A stretch of DNA of 8,036 bases from Bacteroidales bacterium (lineage in GTDB: Bacteria > Bacteroidota > Bacteroidia > Bacteroidales > GCA-2711565). Where the stretch lies: positions 1 through 8,036 of the forward strand of contig JAOZUV010000079.1 in assembly GCA_029938505.1 (NCBI GenBank). Direction: 5' to 3'. A model generated the notes under the pieces. That model made no database searches and was not told the origin of the DNA. It saw only the letters and a program-made list of their open reading frames with translations. This document shows, piece by piece, positions 1 to 7,009 of this stretch (positions are counted from its first letter, which is position 1; every line of letters starts with the position of its first letter). A program made the position numbers and the translations under genes.

Positions 1-1944
1 CCACAAGACTTCAGCACCATGTCAGGAGCTGAGATTTGCTCACATAATAAATCCAAGAAATTCAAAAGCCATATTCTTAACTTAAAAAGTGCGAATACCC
101 CCACACACAGCTTTGATGCATTGAATTATAAATTAAATATTGATTTGTATCAAAACTTTATTTATCCCTATCCAAAAAATTATAACGCAGAAGCAACAAT
201 AAAATTCCGCGTAGAATCTGTTTTGACTTCTATTGAACTTGATGCCGTCAATTCATCTATCGAAATACATAGCGTAGGTCTTTATGGTGTCTCTTTTACT
301 CATATAAACAATATTCTTACAATTGAACTAGATGGTGAAAAACAAATTGGTAGTATTGTTGAGATAAGTATTTCCTATAGTCACAAGAATGTTTCTGATA
401 ATAATTTTTATGTTGGAGGCGGATTTGTCTTCACTGATTCGGAGCCAGAAGGTGCTCGCAAATGGATGCCTTGTTGGGATAAGCCTTCTGATAAAGCAAC
501 TTTCGAAGTCATTGCAAAAGTGCCATCAAATGTAAAACTGGCATCCAACGGTCGACTTGCCGACTCCACAACTCTTGTCGATACTACCTATTACCATTGG
601 GTTAGCCGCGATCCTATTTCTACCTACATTATGGTTTTGACAGGGAAAGTAAATTACAATCTAGATATTGTTTATTGGAACAGACCTTCTGACCCAAACA
701 ATCCGCTTCCGATCAGATTTTATTATAATGATGGTGAGAATCCAATAGCTATCGAGAATAAGGTTTTAAAAATGGCTAGTCATTTTTCGGAATATTTTGG
801 AGAACATCCTTTTGAAAAAGATGGATTTGCATCTTTAAATAATCAGTTTCTCTGGGGAGGAATGGAAAACCAATCTTTAACAAGTATATGCACTAATTGC
901 TGGTACCAAAGTTTAATTGCTCATGAATTTGCTCATCAGTGGTTTGGCGATATGATTAGTCCCGGTACATGGGCAGACTTATGGCTGAACGAAGGATTTG
1001 CCACTTGGTCTGAAGCATTTTTCGATGAATTCGAAGGCGGATATAGTGCATATAAAAGTAATATTGAAAATAATGCAAGCAGATATATGTCAGGGAACCC
1101 TGGTTGGCCAATATATAATGAGAGTTGGATTAATAACACACCTAACAGTAATACCTTATTCAATTATTCTATTACATATGCCAAGAGTGCTTGTGTTGTT
1201 CATCTGCTACGCTATGTATTACAAGACGAAGCTTTTTTTAAAGCAATTAAAGACTATGCTACTGATACTGTAAATTTTAAATACAAAAACACTACTACTG
1301 ATGACTTTACTGCAAAGATCAGTGAATCTTCTGGACAAGATCTTAGCTGGTTTATTGATCAATGGGTCAAAAGTCCAAATCATCCTAAATATAATAATGA
1401 ATACAGTTTTAATAAAAAAAATGAAAATGAATGGCAAGCAAATTTCCTTGCAAGCCAGTATCAAACAAATGCAGGTTTTTTTAAAATGCCAATTGAATTA
1501 AAAATACAATTTGCCGATCAATCAGATACTTTAATTAGAGTGATGAATGACATTAATGATCAATCATTTGCATTCATTTTCGATAAAGAGCCTGTATTTT
1601 TGGTTTTCGATCCTAATAATGAAATTGTTTTGAAAAATGCTTCTTTAACAGTGGGTATCAACGATATTATCAATAATATAGAATTGTCGCTTGAACAAAA
1701 TATTCCAAATCCATTTTCTAATTCTACACTATTAAAATTCCATTTGCCAGAAAATGGAAAGACACGTTTGATTATTTATGACATGAGTGGTCGAATCATT
1801 CAAAACGTAGTGGATAAAATAATGTCAGAAGGAGACCACGAAGTTACTGTAGATCTTCATAATAATCAATCAGGAATTTATTTTTATAGTCTTGAATTCA
1901 ACAATCACAAAATTGTAAAACGAATGCTTGCATTACAGAAATAA
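1..1944 (+). CDS. Secreted M1 family zinc aminopeptidase with T9SS type A sorting domain (5' end outside window)
   Basis: Predicted zinc metallopeptidase of family M1, likely removing N-terminal residues from peptides outside the cell or at its surface. The reading frame is open from base 1 with no stop before the first ATG at 19, and no signal peptide is visible, so the true start probably lies upstream and the gene is 5'-partial. Numbering from the ATG at 19: an M1 N-terminal beta domain covers about residues 30-215; the substrate-binding motif GGMEN is at 280-284; the zinc site HEFAH is at 302-306, with the third ligand E325 exactly 18 residues later (NEGFA); the likely catalytic tyrosine is Y387 in YAKSA. 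Residues 556-641 form a T9SS C-terminal domain, starting LEQNIPNPF, with a DMSGRII strand and ending in GIYFYSLEFNNHKIVKRML, as in cargo that T9SS exports and trims. All expected catalytic residues are present. The exact substrate cannot be read from sequence. Confidence 0.93.
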   Translation, partial: PQDFSTMSGAEICSHNKSKKFKSHILNLKSANTPTHSFDALNYKLNIDLYQNFIYPYPKNYNAEATIKFRVESVLTSIELDAVNSSIEIHSVGLYGVSFTHINNILTIELDGEKQIGSIVEISISYSHKNVSDNNFYVGGGFVFTDSEPEGARKWMPCWDKPSDKATFEVIAKVPSNVKLASNGRLADSTTLVDTTYYHWVSRDPISTYIMVLTGKVNYNLDIVYWNRPSDPNNPLPIRFYYNDGENPIAIENKVLKMASHFSEYFGEHPFEKDGFASLNNQFLWGGMENQSLTSICTNCWYQSLIAHEFAHQWFGDMISPGTWADLWLNEGFATWSEAFFDEFEGGYSAYKSNIENNASRYMSGNPGWPIYNESWINNTPNSNTLFNYSITYAKSACVVHLLRYVLQDEAFFKAIKDYATDTVNFKYKNTTTDDFTAKISESSGQDLSWFIDQWVKSPNHPKYNNEYSFNKKNENEWQANFLASQYQTNAGFFKMPIELKIQFADQSDTLIRVMNDINDQSFAFIFDKEPVFLVFDPNNEIVLKNASLTVGINDIINNIELSLEQNIPNPFSNSTLLKFHLPENGKTRLIIYDMSGRIIQNVVDKIMSEGDHEVTVDLHNNQSGIYFYSLEFNNHKIVKRMLALQK

Positions 1945-2076
1945 TGGAAACTTCAACAGTCATCCCAAACAATTCAATAATTATTAAATAGCTGTTTCAT
2001 CTATCAATTTTTGTATAATTTTATTGACATCGTAATTTTTTGCGATTCTGTGTTACTAACTGATCAAAAAAACTTA

Positions 2077-2574
2077 ATGTCGAAAGATCTCGAACATAAA
2101 TTTACAGCCTTGATTCAACAGCATGCTGGAATTATCCACAAAGTAGTTGGATTATATATCGATTTAAAAGAAGATAGGCAAGATGCCTTGCAAGAAGTTA
2201 TGTTACAAGCATGGCGTTCGTACAAAAATTATCGGGGAGATGCTGCATTCAGCACATGGTTGTATAAAGTAGCTTTAAATACTGTTTTAACTTTTAAAAG
2301 GAATGAAAAAAAATTAAAATTAGTAGATTTTGATCAAGCAAAACAATCTGATCTAAGAGAGCACAAAAAAGAAGATCATGAAATATTATACTCCCTGATT
2401 AAGCAACTCAATGAAATCGATCGGACATTAATGACATTGCATTTGGAAGGTTATGAAAATACAACAATAGCAAGAATGCTAGGTATTACTCAGAATCATG
2501 TGAACGTAAAAATTCACAGATTGAAAAATCAAATTATTAATGACTTAAAAAAATTGACTCATGGACATATATAA
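2077..2574 (+). CDS. ECF-type RNA polymerase sigma-70 family sigma factor
   Basis: Alternative sigma factor of 165 aa, the usual ECF size, expected to direct RNA polymerase to a small regulon. Region 2 spans about residues 10-77 and includes DALQEVMLQAWRSYKNYRG and FSTWLYKVALNTVL, typical of core binding and -10 recognition. Region 4 spans about 104-155, with the helix-turn-helix YENTTIARMLGITQNHVNVKIHRLK; the linker between is charged and lacks region 3. I chose the ATG at 2077 because the protein then starts just before region 2. The frame can be extended to a TTG at 2011, adding 22 hydrophobic residues not expected in this family. No convincing TAnnTTTG motif was found upstream; there are only near matches around 2006-2013 and 2033-2042. 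The stop overlaps the start of the next gene by 14 nt, so the two are probably translationally coupled and functionally linked. The regulon and inducing signal are unknown. Confidence 0.88.
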   Translation: MSKDLEHKFTALIQQHAGIIHKVVGLYIDLKEDRQDALQEVMLQAWRSYKNYRGDAAFSTWLYKVALNTVLTFKRNEKKLKLVDFDQAKQSDLREHKKEDHEILYSLIKQLNEIDRTLMTLHLEGYENTTIARMLGITQNHVNVKIHRLKNQIINDLKKLTHGHI

Positions 2575-3175
2575 AGAATGGGGAAAATTGGGGCAAACGA
2601 AATTCTCAACTAAAATTAAAAATGAAGAAATTATGAATGCAATCTATAAAGAATCAAATTCAACAGTATCAGAATTAAAAAAACGCCTAGGCTATAAAAT
2701 ATATTGGGTTCTATTTTTTATGCTGATATGCAGTGTTGGCATGATTTGGACTTATAACAAGCCACAAGCTTTGTTAATATTTGGGGTTTCAAATCTCGTT
2801 TTCATCATCAATTATATAAAAATCAAACTATATCATCGAAAAATTGATAATAACATACAAAAAGACAAAGATTTGCTTAACGCATTAAAAACAGATGAAT
2901 TATTAATCAAATCTGCTTTAAACTTTGAAAGCACAAGCGTTTTATTATCGCTTCCTTTTCTTCTAATTGGAGCAATAATTTTTGATGATGTTTATCAAGG
3001 ACAAAGTATTATTGAAGCTATTCAACTTACAAAAAACTTAATAATGATTATAATATTTTTGGCTATCGGGTTTCCATTCGTTTATGTTTTTGGTGCTAAA
3101 ATGAAAAAAATTGGTTTTGGTTTATATCTGAAAAACTTAAGAAAAAACATAAATCAGTTGGAGTTTATAGATTAA
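2561..3175 (+). CDS. Four-helix membrane protein, candidate anti-sigma factor for the preceding sigma factor
   Basis: I do not recognise a named family. The 204-residue protein has a soluble, charged N-terminus (about 1-45), then four hydrophobic segments at about 46-65, 69-87, 125-142 and 159-178, with a charged loop (88-124) between the two pairs and a basic C-terminal tail. No signal peptide is seen; the lysine-rich N-terminus, middle loop and tail fit a cytoplasmic location for all three. The start codon lies inside the sigma-factor gene (14-nt overlap), the arrangement typical of a sigma factor and its membrane-bound inhibitor. The N-terminal region contains no Cys or His, so it is not a zinc-binding anti-sigma of the HxxxCxxC type. 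Role as an anti-sigma factor is inferred from position and topology only; it could instead be a sensor or an unrelated membrane protein. Confidence 0.75.
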   Translation: MDIYKEWGKLGQTKFSTKIKNEEIMNAIYKESNSTVSELKKRLGYKIYWVLFFMLICSVGMIWTYNKPQALLIFGVSNLVFIINYIKIKLYHRKIDNNIQKDKDLLNALKTDELLIKSALNFESTSVLLSLPFLLIGAIIFDDVYQGQSIIEAIQLTKNLIMIIIFLAIGFPFVYVFGAKMKKIGFGLYLKNLRKNINQLEFID

Positions 3176-3208
3176 GAACTCTTGAAAGCATACTGTAATC
3201 GGAGAAAA

Positions 3209-3242
3209 TTTGTAAATCATTCCCCTATCTTTCTTATCTTTG
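3209..3242 (+). promoter_or_regulatory. Bacteroidota-type promoter for purB
   Basis: The -7 element TATCTTTG (3235-3242) matches the Bacteroidota consensus TAnnTTTG exactly. A TTTG at 3209-3212 fits the -33 element, with a 22-nt spacer, inside the range known for this phylum. The motif ends 18 nt before the purB ATG, which implies a 5' leader of only about 10-13 nt. No Shine-Dalgarno sequence is present. Transcription start is inferred. Confidence 0.7.
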
Positions 3243-3260
3243 TATTGCAAAAATTAGATT

Positions 3261-4613
3261 ATGGATATTACAACATTAAACGCCATTACCCCTATTGACG
3301 GGCGATATAGAAAATCAACTGAAGCACTCTCTAACTACTTCTCAGAAGCTGGTTTAATCAAATACCGTGTTTTTGTAGAAATTGAATACTTTATTACTTT
3401 ATGCGAAATCCCACTTCCTCAACTAGAAAATTTTGATAAAGCTAAATTCAAAGACTTGCAAGCTATCATCGAGAAATTTGATGAAGTTGAAGCACAGAAA
3501 ATAAAAGATATCGAGAAAGTAACCAATCACGATGTAAAAGCAGTTGAGTATTACTTAAAAGATAAATTTGATGAATTGGGAATTAGTGAATATAAAGAAT
3601 TTATTCACTTTGGGCTAACCTCTCAAGACATTAATAATACCGCCATCCCATGCTCGATGAAGGATGCCCATAGTGAAGTATTGATGCCACTCATTCAACA
3701 ACTACAAGATAAACTTTTAGCGCTTGCTAATGATTGGAAAAATATTCCTTTGCTGGCACGTACCCACGGACAGCCTGCTTCGCCGACCTTACTCGGAAAA
3801 GAAATTTACGTGTTTTTTGAACGTATCCAAAGTCAAGTAAAATTATTTCAACATATTCCTGTTAATGGGAAATTTGGCGGAGCAACAGGAAATCTCAACG
3901 CACATACAGTCGCCTATCCAGATATAGATTGGGTTGAATTTGGAAACAATTTCCTTAAAGAAAAATTAGGATTAACTCGTTTACAAACCACCACTCAGAT
4001 TGAGCATTACGATAATTTGGCAGCTTATTTTGATACGTTAAAACGCATTAGCAATATCATTATCGATTTGAACCGAGATATGTGGACTTATATCTCCATG
4101 GAGTATTTTAAACAAAAAATCAAAAAAGGGGAAGTGGGTTCATCAGCCATGCCTCATAAAGTAAATCCTATTGATTTTGAAAACTCAGAAGGTAATTTAG
4201 GTTTAGCCAATGCCATCAGTGAACACCTTGCTGCAAAACTCCCTATCTCACGTTTGCAACGCGATTTAACAGATTCAACGGTAACTCGTAATGTTGGTTT
4301 ACCATTGGCTTATATGTGTATCGCTATAAAATCGACATTGAGAGGATTGAATAAAGTCATTTTAAAAGAGGATAAATTAGCTTCTGATTTGGAACAAAAT
4401 TGGGCCGTTGTAGCTGAAGCTATTCAAACTATTTTACGTAGAGAGAATTATCCAAATCCATACGAAGCACTGAAAGACTTAACCCGTAAAAACACCAAAG
4501 TAGATCAAAATAGCATCCATGAGTTTGTTGATCGTTTAGACATAAGCAAGGAATTAAAAGAAGAGCTCAAACAAATTACACCACACAATTATCACGGTAG
4601 TTTTAAAATTTAA
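3261..4613 (+). CDS. purB: Adenylosuccinate lyase
   Basis: Cytoplasmic fumarase/aspartase-superfamily lyase of purine synthesis. It releases fumarate from SAICAR to give AICAR, and from adenylosuccinate to give AMP. The 450-residue length fits the E. coli-type enzyme (about 456 aa). Visible motifs: N-terminal LNAITPIDGRY (6-16); TSQDINNTA (120-128); the catalytic His region ARTHGQPASPTLLGKE with H169; substrate-binding TTTQIEHYDN (243-252); and the superfamily signature GSSAMPHKVNPIDFENSEG (293-311) carrying the catalytic serine, S294 or S295. All key residues are intact. The ATG at 3261 sits at the expected N-terminus and 18 nt after a good -7 promoter element. A glycosyltransferase gene follows after 6 nt and is probably co-transcribed. 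No purine-sensing riboswitch is visible; the leader is too short for one. Confidence 0.97.
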   Translation: MDITTLNAITPIDGRYRKSTEALSNYFSEAGLIKYRVFVEIEYFITLCEIPLPQLENFDKAKFKDLQAIIEKFDEVEAQKIKDIEKVTNHDVKAVEYYLKDKFDELGISEYKEFIHFGLTSQDINNTAIPCSMKDAHSEVLMPLIQQLQDKLLALANDWKNIPLLARTHGQPASPTLLGKEIYVFFERIQSQVKLFQHIPVNGKFGGATGNLNAHTVAYPDIDWVEFGNNFLKEKLGLTRLQTTTQIEHYDNLAAYFDTLKRISNIIIDLNRDMWTYISMEYFKQKIKKGEVGSSAMPHKVNPIDFENSEGNLGLANAISEHLAAKLPISRLQRDLTDSTVTRNVGLPLAYMCIAIKSTLRGLNKVILKEDKLASDLEQNWAVVAEAIQTILRRENYPNPYEALKDLTRKNTKVDQNSIHEFVDRLDISKELKEELKQITPHNYHGSFKI

Positions 4614-4619
4614 AACAAA

Positions 4620-5492
4620 ATGAAAATTAGTGGTTTTAGTTTCATCCGAAACGCTATAAAGTTTGATTATCCAATACTTGAATCCATCCAATCGGTACTG
4701 CCACTTTGCGATGAATTTATTATTACCGTTGGAAATTCTAATGACAAAACATTGGAATTAATTCAGGGTATCAATGATCCTAAAATAAAAATCATTGAAA
4801 CAATTTGGGATGACAACCTTCGTAAAGGCGGAAAAGTTCTTGCTCTTGAAACCGATAAGGCTTTCAAGGAAATTTCGAAAGATAGTGATTGGGCTTTTTA
4901 TATTCAGGGCGATGAAGTGATTCATGAGAAAGATTTAGATGTTATCCGAGAAGGCATGCATAAATGGAAAGATGATAAAAAAGTTGAAGGACTTTTATTT
5001 AATTATTTACATTTTTATGGCTCCTATGATTTCGTGGGTGACTCAAGACGTTGGTATCGGAAAGAGATTAGAATCATCAAAAACAACCCTGAAATTAGCT
5101 CCTATAAAGATGCACAGGGTTTTCGGTTAAAGGATCGGAAGCTCAATGTAAAATCCATTGATGCCTGTATTTATCATTATGGATGGGTAAAGCCTCCTAA
5201 AATTCAGATTGAAAAACTAAAAAGTTCTCGTAAAATATATCGCAGTGACGAAGATATAGAGACTAAACTTCCAAAAATTGAAGAGTTTAACTACTCACAT
5301 ATAGATTCCTTGAGCCGATTTTCGGACACACATCCAGCAGTAATCACAGAAAGAATTAATCGAGTAAATTGGGAATTTGATTTTGATCCTTCTCTTAAAA
5401 AATTTGACAGAAGAACCGCATTCCTTCAATTTGTAGAAAAGTATACGGGTTGGAGAATTGGTGAGTACAAGAATTATAAGTGCCTAAAGTAA
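4620..5492 (+). CDS. Family 2 glycosyltransferase
   Basis: Probable GT-A fold glycosyltransferase of 290 residues that would transfer a sugar from an activated donor; acceptor and donor cannot be told. The N-terminus SGFSFIRNAIKFDYPILESIQSVLPLCDEFIITVGNSNDKT (4-44) is a nucleotide-sugar binding start typical of family 2, in the subgroup that opens with an FIRNA motif. The acidic metal-binding motif appears as QGDE (96-99) where DxD-like residues are expected. A conserved-looking HYGWVKPP segment lies at 186-193. There are no membrane segments, so it is probably cytoplasmic or peripheral, acting in cell-envelope glycan or exopolysaccharide synthesis (inference). It starts 6 nt after purB with no separate promoter, so it is likely expressed with it. 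Its last codons (KCLK and stop) fall inside the first copy of the 9-bp repeat described below, suggesting the natural 3' end has been altered or defined by repeat insertion. Confidence 0.85.
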   Translation: MKISGFSFIRNAIKFDYPILESIQSVLPLCDEFIITVGNSNDKTLELIQGINDPKIKIIETIWDDNLRKGGKVLALETDKAFKEISKDSDWAFYIQGDEVIHEKDLDVIREGMHKWKDDKKVEGLLFNYLHFYGSYDFVGDSRRWYRKEIRIIKNNPEISSYKDAQGFRLKDRKLNVKSIDACIYHYGWVKPPKIQIEKLKSSRKIYRSDEDIETKLPKIEEFNYSHIDSLSRFSDTHPAVITERINRVNWEFDFDPSLKKFDRRTAFLQFVEKYTGWRIGEYKNYKCLK

Positions 5493-5577
5493 GCTAAAGT
5501 ATGGGGTGCCTAAAGTTCAATATAATTAAGACCTAAATACTCTAAGCACTCTAAGTATTTTAGGCATTCTAGGCACT
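5479..5577. repeat. Tandem and inverted 9-bp repeat element (AGTGCCTAA / CTAGGCACT family)
   Basis: The right half is a five-unit tandem array with an exact 9-bp period: CTAAATACT (5533-5541), CTAAGCACT (5542-5550), CTAAGTATT (5551-5559), TTAGGCATT (5560-5568) and CTAGGCACT (5569-5577). The left half carries the same motif on the opposite strand: GTGCCTAAAGT occurs twice exactly (5480-5490 and 5506-5516), with a degraded copy containing AGCTAAAGT between them. AGTGCCTAA at 5479-5487 is complementary at 8 of 9 positions to the last unit. The halves could therefore fold into a long imperfect stem around a loop at about 5517-5532. It lies between the glycosyltransferase stop and the promoter of the next gene. 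It may serve as a transcript end or RNA-stability structure, or be a dispersed repeat family; its function is not established. Confidence 0.8.
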
Positions 5578-5595
5578 TCTTTTAATTATTTTTCC

Positions 5596-5603
5596 TACTT
5601 TTG
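5596..5603 (+). promoter_or_regulatory. Bacteroidota -7 promoter element for the DUF5606 gene
   Basis: TACTTTTG matches TAnnTTTG exactly and ends 17 nt before the ATG at 5621, almost the same spacing as at purB. No clear TTTG -33 element was found at the usual distance; that position falls in or just after the last unit of the 9-bp repeat array. The implied leader is about 10-12 nt. Confidence 0.6.
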
Positions 5604-5620
5604 CGCAAATTTAAAATTGT

Positions 5621-6100
5621 ATGGACTTAAGCGAAATATTATCAATAGCAGGGAAACCGGGACTTTTTAAAGTTGTTGCTCAAACAAAAAACGGTGTAGT
5701 TGTAGAATCTTTATTGGATAGCAAGCGTCATACTGCTTTTGCAAGTGACCGAATTAGCTCACTAGAAGAAATCAGTGTATTCACTGAAACTGAAGACATG
5801 CCCCTAAAAGATGTGTTCAAAAACATTTTTGACAAACAAGAAGGATTATCGGCTATCAATCACAAATCGGATGCAAAAAAACTCAAAGCATTTTTTGAAG
5901 CAGCATTACCCGATTACGATAAAGACAGAGTATATACTTCGGATATAAAGAAAGTACTCCAATGGTATAATCTTCTACTTGGAAAAGAGTTGTTGAACTT
6001 CGATGAAGAGGAGGCTGAAAATGAAGAATCCAATAATACGGATGAAAGTCCGAAAGATTCTGCTTCGGCAGACAAAGAAGAGAGTTCTGAAAATAAATAG
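5621..6100 (+). CDS. DUF5606 family protein of unknown function
   Basis: Small protein of 159 residues matching, by recognition, the Bacteroidota-restricted family DUF5606. Nothing firm is known of its function. The N-terminal half starts MDLSEILSIAGKPGLFKVVAQTKNGVVVESL (1-31), then SSLEEISVFTETEDMPLKDVF (46-66). This looks like a small beta-rich barrel followed by helices, with a second helical part at about 83-125 (DAKKLKAFFEAALPDYDKDRVYTSDIKKVLQWYNLL). From about 127 to the end it is a low-complexity acidic tail rich in Glu, Asp, Ser and Asn, probably disordered. There is no signal peptide or membrane segment, so it should be cytoplasmic. It appears to be a single-gene transcript, with its own TAnnTTTG promoter and a strong terminator starting 5 nt after the stop. 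The acidic tail could mediate protein contacts, but this is speculation. Confidence 0.88.
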   Translation: MDLSEILSIAGKPGLFKVVAQTKNGVVVESLLDSKRHTAFASDRISSLEEISVFTETEDMPLKDVFKNIFDKQEGLSAINHKSDAKKLKAFFEAALPDYDKDRVYTSDIKKVLQWYNLLLGKELLNFDEEEAENEESNNTDESPKDSASADKEESSENK

Positions 6101-6104
6101 TTTG

Positions 6105-6131
6105 AATCCGTCCTAGCGACGGATTTTTTTT
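6105..6131 (+). terminator. Rho-independent terminator after the DUF5606 gene
   Basis: A perfect 8-bp stem, AATCCGTC (6105-6112) with GACGGATT (6118-6125), encloses a 5-nt loop (CTAGC). The stem end merges into a run of eight T (6124-6131). It starts 5 nt after the stop codon at 6098-6100 and separates this gene from the pyrKD operon. Confidence 0.93.
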
Positions 6132-6232
6132 AACTTTATAAAAAACAAATCGAATGAAACACTCCTGTTTTTTTGTACTGAGATAAAGAAGGGGATAATT
6201 AAAATAAGTGGCAAATAATTAGCACATTACAA

Positions 6233-7009
6233 ATGCACAAACAAATGAAGAAGATACAGGATTGTAGTGTAAATCAAGTCAGAATGCTCAATAATGACAC
6301 TTATATTCTGGAGTTAAATCTGCCCGTAATTCCTGAAAACATTAAGCCTGGAAATTTTGCTGAAGTTAGAGTTGATAAAACAGCGGAAGTTTTCCTCAGA
6401 CGGCCATTCTCTATTTATGATGTTGATTTTAACAAAAAGACCATTAGTTTTTTTATTAAGAATATTGGTAAAGGAACTGATTTATTGAGCAAACTCGAAG
6501 TTGGGGATAATCTAAATATGATTTATCCATTAGGAAATTCTTTCTCTGAAAATAAAAATGGAAAAGTTTTATTGATTGGTGGTGGATCGGGAGTAGCACC
6601 ACTATTATTATTGGGTGAAATGCTAAAAAAGTCAGGGTCAGAAGTTGTTTATTTGCTGGGTGCCCGCTCATCAAAAGACATACATTTAGTAAAAGAATTT
6701 GAACAAAACGGTAAAGTTTTTATAACTACTGAAGATGGTTCACAAGGCGAAAAAGGAATGGTCACTAATCATAGTGTTTGGAATGGCATTTCTGACTTCA
6801 AGAAAATATATACCTGTGGTCCAGATCCTATGATGAAAGCTATCGCTAAAATCGCTCAATCCAATAATATTGATTGCGAAGCTTCTCTTGAAAATATAAT
6901 GGCTTGTGGATTCGGAGCCTGTTTATGCTGTGTAACCGAAACCAAAGAAGGAAATAAATGTGTATGCACTGAAGGTCCGGTGTTTAATGTAAACGATTTA
7001 AAATGGTAG
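6233..7009 (+). CDS. pyrK: Dihydroorotate dehydrogenase B, electron transfer subunit
   Basis: FAD and [2Fe-2S] subunit that passes electrons from the PyrD FMN to NAD+ in the class 1B dihydroorotate dehydrogenase heterotetramer (pyrimidine synthesis, cytoplasm). The 258-residue length fits the family. Motifs in order: FAD-binding RRPFSIYD (56-63); a second flavin-contact region (about 75-101, ending IYPLGNSF); the NAD-binding start [15 protein letters not shown] (111-125); TCGPDPMM (194-201); and the iron-sulphur cysteines C225, C230 and C233 in [11 protein letters not shown], with C245 in CVCTEGPVF (C232 and C243 are extra nearby cysteines). The start could be ATG 6233 or, four codons later, ATG 6245; neither has a clear Shine-Dalgarno sequence. 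The stop overlaps the pyrD start by 7 nt. No exact TAnnTTTG promoter is visible in the 100-nt leader; TTTTTTTG at 6168-6175 is only a partial match. Confidence 0.95.
   Translation: MHKQMKKIQDCSVNQVRMLNNDTYILELNLPVIPENIKPGNFAEVRVDKTAEVFLRRPFSIYDVDFNKKTISFFIKNIGKGTDLLSKLEVGDNLNMIYPLGNSFSENKNGKVLLIGGGSGVAPLLLLGEMLKKSGSEVVYLLGARSSKDIHLVKEFEQNGKVFITTEDGSQGEKGMVTNHSVWNGISDFKKIYTCGPDPMMKAIAKIAQSNNIDCEASLENIMACGFGACLCCVTETKEGNKCVCTEGPVFNVNDLKW

Noticed and set aside
936..1501. Several open frames on both strands inside the peptidase gene
   Set aside because: They overlap the strongly supported M1 peptidase, have no recognisable domains, and look like frame shadows of AT-rich coding DNA.
2014..2029. 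TATAAT and TTGACA hexamers before the sigma factor gene
   Set aside because: The hexamers are in the wrong order and spacing for a sigma-70 promoter, and Bacteroidota use TAnnTTTG instead; chance in AT-rich sequence is likely.
1945..2076. Terminator after the peptidase gene
   Set aside because: No stem with a following T run could be found in this gap; the transcript end is not visible.
4939..5130. Plus-strand frame of 63 codons inside the glycosyltransferase gene
   Set aside because: It lies wholly within a well-supported gene, with no family resemblance or start signal.
5479..5577. CRISPR array
   Set aside because: Units are only 9 bp, contiguous and degenerate, with no unique spacers and no cas genes nearby.
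6456..6674. Minus-strand frame inside pyrK
   Set aside because: Antisense to an intact enzyme gene with full motifs; no protein-like features.
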